NCBI GenBank assembly: GCA_001804205.1
Contig: MHFM01000019.1
Span: 13,819-30,434 of the forward strand
Reading direction: 5' to 3'
Length of the DNA stretch: 16,616 bases
DNA from: Omnitrophica bacterium RIFCSPLOWO2_01_FULL_45_10b
Lineage (GTDB): Bacteria > Omnitrophota > Omnitrophia > Omnitrophales > Danuiimicrobiaceae
Shown here: piece by piece, positions 6,864 through 14,405 of the stretch
How the letters are laid out: the number at the start of each line of letters is the position of its first letter
How positions within the stretch are numbered: position 1 is the first letter of the stretch
Position numbers and translations under genes: made by a program
Notes under the pieces: model-generated
Database searches by the model: none
Seen by the model: only the letters and a program-made list of their open reading frames with translations
What the model was told of the DNA's origin: nothing

Positions 6864-7619
6864 ATGACAAATTTTCTACCCCTTAAAAACTCTATCCTCT
6901 TTTACTTGAGTGAACTTATTGAAACGTATGACCTGCAGCCTGATTTTTTGGACGTTGGTTGCGGCATAGGAGATGTCAGTAACTTTTTAGCGGAAAAAGG
7001 GTGGCGGGGAAAGGCGATCGATATTTCGGAGGAGGCGCTTGAGAAGGCGCGGCAGAATTTATCAATGTTTCCTTCTGTGGATCTTGAAAAAAGGGATTTT
7101 TTTGAAGCGGTAGGAACTTATAATACCGTTTTCTTGTTGGATATCCTGGAGCATATTCCTGAAGATGAAAAAGCCCTACGAAAACTGGCTTCATTGGTCT
7201 CGGCAGGGGGTTATGCGGTTATAGCGGTTCCGTGCAATCCACGATATTGGCGCTGGGATGATGACTTCTATGGGCATATTCGAAGGTATACTGCAAAAGG
7301 GATCAAGAAAAAGCTAGAAGATGTTGGCTTGGAGACGGTCGCGATCTGGGACTTTACTTTTCCTGTCTTTTGGATGATGCGTCTCCTTTATTTTAAGATT
7401 AAGCAAAATTCAACGGAAAGCATTAACGCACAAACCCTTGAGAACAGAACCTTGAAGAGCGGAGTAGCGCCCGAATGGCAGAATTCTTTCTGGGTAAATT
7501 GGCTTGGAAAAATGTCTTTCTTTTGGGATTTGGTTTATAAGCTTCAATTTAAATTCTTTAAACAGAAAACCCAATGGGGTCATGAAATGATTGTTCTAGC
7601 AAAAAAAAAGGAATTGTGA
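6864..7619 (+). CDS. class I SAM-dependent methyltransferase
   Basis: A 251-residue Rossmann-fold methyltransferase of the Methyltransf_11/23 kind. SAM-binding motif I is 'DVGCGIG' at residues 30-36, followed by the acidic end of strand 2 in 'KAIDIS', and a motif IV-like 'VFLLDILEHIPEDEKAL' with 'GGYAVIAVP' after it. A 'WDDDFYGHIRRY' segment near residues 130-141, then 'KKKLEDVGLE', is common in methyltransferases from polysaccharide loci. The C-terminal third is more hydrophobic ('FTFPVFWMMRLLYF'), which may favour a membrane-bound or lipid-linked substrate. The likely target is a sugar hydroxyl or a lipid-linked glycan, but the substrate is not readable from sequence. No Shine-Dalgarno sequence precedes ATG 6864. 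A GT2 gene follows after 6 bases, so the two are probably co-transcribed. Confidence 0.85.
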   Translation: MTNFLPLKNSILFYLSELIETYDLQPDFLDVGCGIGDVSNFLAEKGWRGKAIDISEEALEKARQNLSMFPSVDLEKRDFFEAVGTYNTVFLLDILEHIPEDEKALRKLASLVSAGGYAVIAVPCNPRYWRWDDDFYGHIRRYTAKGIKKKLEDVGLETVAIWDFTFPVFWMMRLLYFKIKQNSTESINAQTLENRTLKSGVAPEWQNSFWVNWLGKMSFFWDLVYKLQFKFFKQKTQWGHEMIVLAKKKEL

Positions 7620-7625
7620 CAACTC

Positions 7626-8390
7626 ATGGATAAGAAAGGTAATAAAAAAGTCATTGTGATTATGCCGGCATACAATGTTGCGAATGTTTTAGAAAAGACG
7701 GTTTCCGGAATACCGAAAGGTTGGGTAGATGAAATCATTGTTGTCAATGACGGGAGCGCGGACGGAACGCCTGAAATCGCAAAGAAGCTAGGGTTGTCTT
7801 TGGTGTCACATTCCAGAAGTCACGGATATGGGGCCGTCCAAAAAACAGGATATAAAGAAGCATTGAAACGTAGGGCGGATTTTGTAGTGATGGTCCACGG
7901 CGACAATCAATACGATCCCAGCTTGGTACCTGAATTTGTGAAAAAGATGCGCGACGAAGGGTATGATGTCGTCACGGGCAGCCGCATGATCCTGGGGGAT
8001 GTTTTAAAAAACGGCATGCCGCTTTGGAAATATATCCCGAACCGTTTTCTGACGTGGCTTGAAAATACTATTTTTCAAACGCACGTTACAGACTATCATA
8101 ATGGCTATCGTGCTTTTACGGCTGACTTTCTCCATCAAATTCCACTTGATTTATTGAGTGATAAGTTTGATTTTGATACCGACATTTTGATCCAGGCAGC
8201 TATTCGTAAGGCGCGGATCGCCGAGATCCCTCATCCAACACGCTACGAAGATGAAAATTCACAAATGCCGTTCAAGAAAGCGGTTCGCTACGGGCTCATG
8301 ATCGCGGTGACTGTTGTGCACTATTTGCTTCACAAAGCTGGAATATGGAAACAAAAAGCTTTTGAGGTCAAACACGTTAAGGTAGAGTAA
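7626..8390 (+). CDS. GT2 glycosyltransferase, DPM1/CsbB-like
   Basis: A 254-residue GT-A glycosyltransferase of the dolichyl-phosphate-mannose synthase type. Visible motifs are 'VIVIMPAYNVA' at the N-terminus, NDGSAD at residues 41-46, 'HGYGAVQKTGYKEAL' near 66-80, the metal-site loop 'HGDNQYDP' with D93, 'GSRM', 'DYHNGYRAF' and 'FDFDTDILIQA'. 'IPHPTRYEDENSQMPF' near the end corresponds to the basic, Ser-rich loop of this family. A single hydrophobic stretch near the C-terminus ('YGLMIAVTVVHYLL') may anchor it at the membrane. The predicted activity is transfer of a sugar to polyprenyl phosphate. Its stop codon overlaps the start of the epimerase-like gene by one base (TAATG), and a YfhO-family protein follows that. 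This makes it the best local candidate to feed the YfhO protein. Confidence 0.87.
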   Translation: MDKKGNKKVIVIMPAYNVANVLEKTVSGIPKGWVDEIIVVNDGSADGTPEIAKKLGLSLVSHSRSHGYGAVQKTGYKEALKRRADFVVMVHGDNQYDPSLVPEFVKKMRDEGYDVVTGSRMILGDVLKNGMPLWKYIPNRFLTWLENTIFQTHVTDYHNGYRAFTADFLHQIPLDLLSDKFDFDTDILIQAAIRKARIAEIPHPTRYEDENSQMPFKKAVRYGLMIAVTVVHYLLHKAGIWKQKAFEVKHVKVE

Positions 8391-9385
8391 TGGCGAATGT
8401 TCTCGTTACTGGTGGCGCCGGTTTTATCGGGGCGCATGTTTCCCAGGCATTGCTTCGTGAGGGACATGGCGTTTGGGTATTGGATGATCTGAGCGGTGGG
8501 TTCAAAGAAAACGTTCCATCGAAAGCCTCATTTATAAAAAATTCTATTCTTGACCATAGGTTGCTTAAAGATCTTTTTGAAAAGCACTCCTTTCAGTATG
8601 TTTTTCACCTGGCAGCTTACGCGGCGGAAGGCCTTAGCCATTTCATCAAGCGTTTCAATTATGAAAATAATCTTATCGGTTCTGTCAATCTGATCAATTT
8701 ATCCGTTTTACACAAGGTGAAATGTTTTGTTTTTACGTCTTCAATTGCTGTATATGGAAAAAACCAAGTTCCGATGCGTGAAGACTTGGTTCCTCAACCA
8801 GAAGATCCTTATGGCATCGCCAAGTATGCTGTCGAACAAGATCTTAAGGTCTCGCATGAAATGTTCGGTTTAAATTACATTATTTTTCGTCCCCATAATG
8901 TTTACGGAGAAAAGCAGAACATCGGAGATAAATACCGGAATGTTGTTGGCATCTTCATGAATCAAATTATGCAAGGTCTTCCAATGACCATTTTTGGCGA
9001 TGGGACACAAAAACGCGCCTTTTCCTATATTGACGATGTAGCGCCCATAATCGCGCGTTCTATTAATGAATCGAAGGCCTACAATCAAGTTTTTAATATC
9101 GGCGCTGATGAACCCTATACGGTCAATTATCTGGCAAAGGAGATTGCCAAAGTTTTCAATGTAGAACCTCGCATCACCCATTTGGAACAACGCAACGAGG
9201 TTCAAGAAGCCTATTCAGATCACGAAAAGGTACGTGTCATGTTGGGCGCCAAACCTAAAGTTACATTAGAAATGGGCTTGAAAAAAATGTCAGATTGGGC
9301 GAAACAACACGGCGCACGAAAAAGCCGGGATTATAAAAACATTGAAATCTCAGTCAAATTACCTTCTTCCTGGAAACTCGCTTGA
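8390..9385 (+). CDS. NAD-dependent epimerase/dehydratase, UDP-glucose 4-epimerase-like
   Basis: An extended SDR enzyme of 331 residues acting on a nucleotide sugar. The NAD site is G8-GAGFI-G14. 'VFHLAAYAAEGLSHF' is followed by 'RFNYENNLIGSVNL', then 'TSSIAVYG' and the catalytic pair Y141/K145 in 'YGIAKYAVEQ'. 'RPHNVYGEKQN' and 'FGDGTQKRAFSYIDD' complete the GalE-like pattern. C4 epimerisation is the most likely reaction, but the substrate could be UDP-glucose, UDP-GlcNAc or a uronic acid/pentose derivative. The last roughly 30 residues, after the usual family end 'MGLKKMSDW', form a basic tail with 'IEISVKLPSSW'. The ATG overlaps the upstream GT2 stop, with AAGG at 8379-8382 as a ribosome site 7 bases before it. 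The tight coupling suggests it makes the sugar donor for that GT2. Confidence 0.88.
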   Translation: MANVLVTGGAGFIGAHVSQALLREGHGVWVLDDLSGGFKENVPSKASFIKNSILDHRLLKDLFEKHSFQYVFHLAAYAAEGLSHFIKRFNYENNLIGSVNLINLSVLHKVKCFVFTSSIAVYGKNQVPMREDLVPQPEDPYGIAKYAVEQDLKVSHEMFGLNYIIFRPHNVYGEKQNIGDKYRNVVGIFMNQIMQGLPMTIFGDGTQKRAFSYIDDVAPIIARSINESKAYNQVFNIGADEPYTVNYLAKEIAKVFNVEPRITHLEQRNEVQEAYSDHEKVRVMLGAKPKVTLEMGLKKMSDWAKQHGARKSRDYKNIEISVKLPSSWKLA

Positions 9386-9409
9386 TCTTTTTAAGATCAG
9401 GACCGTTCC

Positions 9410-11752
9410 ATGCGATGCGACAGAAAAGATAGTTTAGCAATTCTGACGTTGCTGGGATTGCTCATTTTTTTTTACCCGGCTCTTTTTCTGGTCAAAGCAG
9501 CCCCACTCATCGGCGATTCTCTGGAGCAACATTACCCCTGGGCCTTTCAGCTTGCCCAGTCTCTTAAGGACTTAAAGCTACCTTTCTGGACTCCGCTGAT
9601 TCAATGCGGCTTTCCGCTCGTGGCAGAAAGCCAGATCGGCGCTTTTTATTTGCCTAACCTGATTTTCTATGGGCTCCTTCCATTCTCAATGGCTTATTCG
9701 TACATGAACCTTCTTCACTGGTTTATCGCAGGATGGGGAACTTATGTCTACGCCAGACAGATGAAGCTTGAACCTATGGCCTCATTTGTTGCGGCTGCGG
9801 TCTTCGTGTTTGGGTCGGCTTATGGCGGGGCTTATTACAACATGACGTCACTGAAGACGATTTGCTGGTTTCCGGTTACACTCTATTTTTTCGAACGATA
9901 TCTGGAAATACGAAAAAAACGTTTTCTTTTAGGAATAGCCCTTGTTATCGGCCAATCGCTCGTGGCCGGCTATCTTCAGATGGCTGTTTTGACATGGTTG
10001 ATATTTGGAATTTATGCGCTCTTGCGGATTTTTATCTTCCCGGAGAATATGGACCCATGGACAAAAAAAGTAACTATCCTAGGAATGTTGATGTTTGTCG
10101 TTCTAATTGCGATTGCCCTCGCTTTGCCCCAAATTTATCTAACCTTTCAACAAGCAATATTGTCTAATCGGGCCGGGGTTGAAGAGGGGTATGCCTATGT
10201 AGGCTCCATGTCTCCCTTAGTTTTCATTACGTTGGTCATTCCCAAGCTGTCACTCATCCTTCGCAGCAATAACTTGTATGCGGGATCTTTCGCGCTTTTC
10301 CTGATTTTATTCACATTTTCTTCTCCGGATATACGAAAAAGTAAAACCTTCAGGATATGGGCTGTGATGACGCTTCTGGCACTTCTACTCGCTTTGGGTC
10401 GATGGAGTCCATTTTATGTGGCGCTAATCAAGCTCACAAAATTCTATTTCTTCCGCTTTCCAGCAAAGTTCATTGGTTTTGTCTGCTTCGGCCTTGCGAT
10501 GCTAAGCGCCATCGGATTTCAGGCACTCTGGCAGGGAAAGTGGACACAAGTCATGGTTAAAAAAGCATTTTACGCCTATCTTGCAATCGTCGGAGTTTTC
10601 GTGACGCTCATGCTTTTTGGAAATTTGCTCTTAACCACAGGGAAAAAGATTGCCATAAAGATAGGCGAGTTTTACGTAATGCGATTTGTTTATGGCAAGC
10701 CGGGGCACTCTCATTCCCTCGAGGCCTATTTCGAGCGTATAAAAAACTATCCAGACTATGCGCTCAAATATATTTCCTTAAATGATCCCGCGAATATTTG
10801 GATGATCGCAATATCTTGTTTTTGCGCGCTTCTTTTGGCGGCTTTTCTCTGGAAAAAAATGACCGTCAGATCCCTACTCTGTGTGGGCATTTTTTTTCTA
10901 GTCGTCGATCTTTACGCTGCTTCTTTTCTGGACATACAACTAGATTTGGTGCGCTACGATAAAGTTCTGAAATCATCACCATTACTTAACATTCTTAAAG
11001 CTGAAAGGTCAACGGGCAGGATTTTTGGTTTCGGTTCCGCGGCAGATAAGCGATTGTCGCTTGCCCCGAGTCAAAATATGCTTTATGGAATTGAAGATAT
11101 CGGAGTGTATTCTCCTCTTGTCTCGAAACGATACAGCGACTCAATAGGCCTGTTAGGGAATGTTAACGATTCAAATTATCAGCAATTTCCTTCTTTGGAT
11201 TTTGTCCTTCAAAGGTTACCACTTCTTAGTTTTCTTAACGTTTCATATATCTTAAGCTCTGAACCGATTGAACATACGGACTTAAAACTCGTAGAACACG
11301 ATCTTGAGTGTTATCTTTACAAAAATATGGAAACTCATCGATTAGCGTATTTTATCAGCAGAGTCGAAATTGCTCAGGAATGGAACGATTTACGTGAGAA
11401 ACTGATGGCGCCTCGTTTCGATCCAAAAGAAACTTTATTGCTCGAAAAAGAGGAGCTCGAAAAGATCGCGTCAGTTGATCACGAAATTCAAACGGATCCT
11501 CAAGCAACAATCCTCCTTGAAACGCGTCAAGAGAGCTTTGAAGAATGGAAAATTGAAACGAATCAGGCGGGTTTTCTTGTTGTTTCTGAGACGTTTTTTC
11601 CTGGCTGGACGGCTACGATTAATGGCATGTCTGTATCGATATTAAAGGCGTATGGACTTTTCCGCGCAATCCGGATCAATGGCCCAGGTAATTATACAAT
11701 TCAATTCCGGTACAAACCTTTTCCGGCAGCTTTTCCACGCCAGGGGCTCTAA
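9410..11752 (+). CDS. YfhO-family multipass membrane protein (GT-C-like)
   Basis: A 780-residue membrane protein. The first helix lies near residues 8-30. The first extracytoplasmic loop has 'IGDSLEQHYPW' (D36, Q40) and then 'FPLVAESQIGAFYLPN', both typical of YfhO-type GT-C proteins. Roughly a dozen hydrophobic segments run to about residue 505. A large extracytoplasmic domain follows and ends with the family hallmark 'SETFFPGWTATING' (PGW at 731-733) and 'GNYTIQFRYKP'. In Firmicutes, YfhO is the extracellular transferase of a three-part system (CsbB-type GT2, GtcA flippase, YfhO) that decorates lipoteichoic acid. By analogy this protein should transfer a polyprenyl-linked sugar to a surface glycan, though the acceptor here is unknown. 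AGGA at 9399-9402 lies 7 bases before ATG 9410, a good ribosome site. Confidence 0.85.
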   Translation: MRCDRKDSLAILTLLGLLIFFYPALFLVKAAPLIGDSLEQHYPWAFQLAQSLKDLKLPFWTPLIQCGFPLVAESQIGAFYLPNLIFYGLLPFSMAYSYMNLLHWFIAGWGTYVYARQMKLEPMASFVAAAVFVFGSAYGGAYYNMTSLKTICWFPVTLYFFERYLEIRKKRFLLGIALVIGQSLVAGYLQMAVLTWLIFGIYALLRIFIFPENMDPWTKKVTILGMLMFVVLIAIALALPQIYLTFQQAILSNRAGVEEGYAYVGSMSPLVFITLVIPKLSLILRSNNLYAGSFALFLILFTFSSPDIRKSKTFRIWAVMTLLALLLALGRWSPFYVALIKLTKFYFFRFPAKFIGFVCFGLAMLSAIGFQALWQGKWTQVMVKKAFYAYLAIVGVFVTLMLFGNLLLTTGKKIAIKIGEFYVMRFVYGKPGHSHSLEAYFERIKNYPDYALKYISLNDPANIWMIAISCFCALLLAAFLWKKMTVRSLLCVGIFFLVVDLYAASFLDIQLDLVRYDKVLKSSPLLNILKAERSTGRIFGFGSAADKRLSLAPSQNMLYGIEDIGVYSPLVSKRYSDSIGLLGNVNDSNYQQFPSLDFVLQRLPLLSFLNVSYILSSEPIEHTDLKLVEHDLECYLYKNMETHRLAYFISRVEIAQEWNDLREKLMAPRFDPKETLLLEKEELEKIASVDHEIQTDPQATILLETRQESFEEWKIETNQAGFLVVSETFFPGWTATINGMSVSILKAYGLFRAIRINGPGNYTIQFRYKPFPAAFPRQGL

Positions 11753-11755
11753 TCC

Positions 11756-12511
11756 ATGGAACAACCGAACGGCTTTGAAGAGTTTTTCGATCACCCGATT
11801 TATTTAAAATATAAATGCCATCTTTATAATCACCGAATAAGACAAAATATTATTCGGAAAATTTTTCATAAAATTAATCCACAAGGACTTACCGTCGAAA
11901 TTGGCTGTGGGATTGGACCCATTTTGGAATCAAGCCAGTCCAACGTGTTTTTTATGGATCGGTCGGCACAAGCTATTGCATATTTGCAAGAGAATGAATT
12001 CAGAAATGCATTCGTGTCGGATGCTACTGACATTGGGTTGAAAAGTCAATCATGTGAAGTAGTGATTTGTTGCGAGGTCCTAGAGCATATTCTGGAAGAT
12101 CGAAAAGCAGTCCGCGAATTCAACAGGATATTGAAACCGGGCGGTCACTTAATATTAACCGTTCCTATCCACACGCGCTACTATGCTTTTGACGATAAGT
12201 ACGTCTCTCATGTGCAACGCTATAAGGTCTGGTCTCTTATTAAACTTCTTCGCAAAAATGGTTTTCAGATTCGAGAAATTAAAAAAGTAACCGGATATAT
12301 CGATAGGTTGCTGATTCAATTAATGGTTTGGGTATACGCACGAACCAAGATGGGAAGTGAAAAACATAGGGACACTTATTTTTTTCTACGTTTAATGTTT
12401 CCTTTCTATAAATTAGCGAATCGGATTCTTTCTTGGATTGTGAGTCTAGAAGCGAGGTGGATGCCTCTTTCAATAACCGCAGATTTGTTGGTGCGGTGTC
12501 AGAAGAACTAA
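11756..12511 (+). CDS. class I SAM-dependent methyltransferase
   Basis: A 251-residue methyltransferase. Motif I is 'VEIGCGIG' at residues 47-54, after an N-terminal 'HPIYLKYKCHLYNHRIRQ' helix region. A conserved 'CEVLEHILEDRKAVREFNRI' is followed by 'LKPGGHLILTVP', the usual Methyltransf_11 order. It then shows 'FDDKYVSHVQRY' and 'LLRKNGFQIREI', the same arrangement as the methyltransferase at 6864-7619 (Asp-x-x-Tyr-x-x-His/x-His-x-x-Arg-Tyr), so the two may act on related substrates. Sequence similarity outside the motifs looks low, so this is not a recent duplication. It starts 3 bases after the YfhO-family stop with AGGGG about 9 bases upstream, so co-transcription is likely. The target is probably a sugar or lipid-linked intermediate, which is inference only. 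Confidence 0.84.
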   Translation: MEQPNGFEEFFDHPIYLKYKCHLYNHRIRQNIIRKIFHKINPQGLTVEIGCGIGPILESSQSNVFFMDRSAQAIAYLQENEFRNAFVSDATDIGLKSQSCEVVICCEVLEHILEDRKAVREFNRILKPGGHLILTVPIHTRYYAFDDKYVSHVQRYKVWSLIKLLRKNGFQIREIKKVTGYIDRLLIQLMVWVYARTKMGSEKHRDTYFFLRLMFPFYKLANRILSWIVSLEARWMPLSITADLLVRCQKN

Positions 12512-12527
12512 TCTTTTGTAATAAGAC

Positions 12528-14405
12528 ATGCTGCAATCTCCCCTTTTTACGCTAGCCTTTTGGCTGTTATTGTTTCCAAGCTTATGGGCAAGCGGTTCAC
12601 TTCCCGGATTCAGAGAGAAAAACCCGTTGCTGGCAGGCATTCTAAAATTGGCACTCGGGCTTGGAATCTTCGCCCATTTTTTAATCTTAGTCGCTGCTTT
12701 TGGTGCATTCAAATCCTACTCCGTTCTCATCTTTCTTGCTTTTTTTTTGATTTTGAGTTGGCGAAAGGGAAGGGAAGTCTTTGATTGGCTGAAAGATGGG
12801 CTGAAATCTTTTTGGAGTGACAGCAGCCTTTTTAGCCGAGTCTGCCAATTTATATTCCTCATCACGTTATTCTTTACGGCACTCTTCTGCTTTTTACCCG
12901 AAATCTCAAACGATGCTCTCGGTATTCAACTCTATCTTGCGAAGCTTTTTGTAACCAAAAACTCACTGACCCCAGCTTTCTTCTTCATCCTTTCCTATCG
13001 ACCTCTTTTGATGAGCGTCCTTTATGCAACCGGTCTTTTCTTTAAGAATGTAGCCATCGCAAAATTGTTTCACTGGTTTTGTGGCATTCTCCTGATCAGC
13101 GCCACAGCAATCAAGATTGAAAAAGCTACGCAGAATAAGAAAATCACTCTTTTTTTAAGTTTAATGCTCTGGCTTACACCCACATTGATGAACCAGATCA
13201 CGACTACTTATATCGATGCAGGCGTGTCACTCTTTATCTTTCTGGGATACTGTGTTTTTATCGAGGCGCTTGAAGATCTGAAGCCAGTTCAGTTCTTTTA
13301 TGCGGGGATGTTGATCGGTCTCGCTGTCGCCATGCGCACTTTATCCCTGAATGCTTATTTTGCCCTCATGGTGTTGCTGACTTTTCGATTCTTTCGGCCG
13401 GGCATTAAGTCGCGCGTGGGCTTTGTAGCCTTTTGCTTTTCCTTGGGTGTAATACTGACATCAGCGTACTGGTTTCTGCGTGCCTGGATTTATACTGGAA
13501 ATCCTGTATATCCTTATTTGGGTTCATTATTCGGAAATCATGATTTTACTTTCCTTGACTCGCTCTATTTTCATGAAATGGGCCTTCCTAAATCCGTGAG
13601 TTCTTTTTTAATGATTCCCTGGAATATCACAACGAAACCTCAGTATTTTGATTACCACCACTGGATAGGCCCATTTTATTTAAGTGCACTGCCATTTTTT
13701 CTCTATGCTGCTGTCATGAACAAAAAAGCACGAATCCATGCTTATTTCGTCTTGTTTTCCATCGTCTTCTGGTACTTCACAGGTCAGTTGGTTCGCTATC
13801 TTTTGCCAACTATGCCTGTTTATTTAATCGCGACAGCGATGGGAATGAATGATCTATCAAAGAAATTTCTTCAAAGTCGGTCTTGGCATATTTTTAATAA
13901 AACTGCCGCTTCGACAGCCATTGCATCCTTATTGCTTCTTACCGCCTACCATTTCCGTTTTCAGTTCATGCCCATATTTCGTGCATGGAGCGTCCAGGAA
14001 TACTTACACAAAATGGAACGGTCGATCCCAATTGCCGAATGGATTAATAAGAATTTACCCGAAACCGCAAAAATATTAGTCGTTAACGAGCCGCATGCAT
14101 TCTATTTTGATAAAGTAGTTATTCAAGATATAGACTTCAGTATAAAAACACACTACAAGAATCAAAATTCACCGTCTGCCATCGTCTCACTTTTAAATGA
14201 AAAAGGCATTACGCATATTTTAGATGCTGAGGAAATTTATAATCCTGAAGGGCTAAATGAATTTAAAAATCCATCGCGTCCCATCGACCTCATTTTGCAT
14301 AATCGACAATTTACTAAAGTGATTTTCACCATCTCATCCTCAAATGTGCTTGACAGACGACAACGCTACGTTTTATATAAACTGCTTTCACTTCCAAAGC
14401 CATGA
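12528..14405 (+). CDS. multipass membrane protein, probable GT-C glycosyltransferase
   Basis: A 625-residue protein with a run of hydrophobic helices from residue 1 to about 476 and a hydrophilic C-terminal domain of about 145 residues. After the first three helices comes 'FLPEISNDALGIQLYLAK', with E125 and D129 in what should be the first large extracytoplasmic loop. The acid-then-helix layout resembles the catalytic loop of GT-C enzymes. 'FLRAWIYTGNPVYPYLG' is a segment often seen in large bacterial membrane proteins of this kind. I cannot assign a specific family or substrate. It begins 16 bases after the methyltransferase stop without a clear Shine-Dalgarno sequence, and its TGA overlaps the next ATG by 4 bases (ATGA, 14402-14405). 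It is thus translationally coupled to another GT-C-like gene. Confidence 0.7.
   Translation: MLQSPLFTLAFWLLLFPSLWASGSLPGFREKNPLLAGILKLALGLGIFAHFLILVAAFGAFKSYSVLIFLAFFLILSWRKGREVFDWLKDGLKSFWSDSSLFSRVCQFIFLITLFFTALFCFLPEISNDALGIQLYLAKLFVTKNSLTPAFFFILSYRPLLMSVLYATGLFFKNVAIAKLFHWFCGILLISATAIKIEKATQNKKITLFLSLMLWLTPTLMNQITTTYIDAGVSLFIFLGYCVFIEALEDLKPVQFFYAGMLIGLAVAMRTLSLNAYFALMVLLTFRFFRPGIKSRVGFVAFCFSLGVILTSAYWFLRAWIYTGNPVYPYLGSLFGNHDFTFLDSLYFHEMGLPKSVSSFLMIPWNITTKPQYFDYHHWIGPFYLSALPFFLYAAVMNKKARIHAYFVLFSIVFWYFTGQLVRYLLPTMPVYLIATAMGMNDLSKKFLQSRSWHIFNKTAASTAIASLLLLTAYHFRFQFMPIFRAWSVQEYLHKMERSIPIAEWINKNLPETAKILVVNEPHAFYFDKVVIQDIDFSIKTHYKNQNSPSAIVSLLNEKGITHILDAEEIYNPEGLNEFKNPSRPIDLILHNRQFTKVIFTISSSNVLDRRQRYVLYKLLSLPKP

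Noticed and set aside
6682..6870. 63-residue extension of the minus-strand GT2 up to an ATG at 6870
   Set aside because: It has no GT2 features, would overlap the divergent methyltransferase start, and homologues begin just before the IIPVYNEE strand. The open frame is probably chance.
8870..9205. 111-codon open frame on the minus strand
   Set aside because: It lies wholly inside the epimerase-like gene, which has clear catalytic motifs; the opposite frame shows no recognisable domain.
9384..9398. Inverted repeat GATCTT-TTT-AAGATC over the stop codon of the epimerase-like gene
   Set aside because: It has an AT-rich 6-bp stem with a 3-base loop and no following T-run; it is too weak for a terminator, and the next gene appears to be in the same unit.
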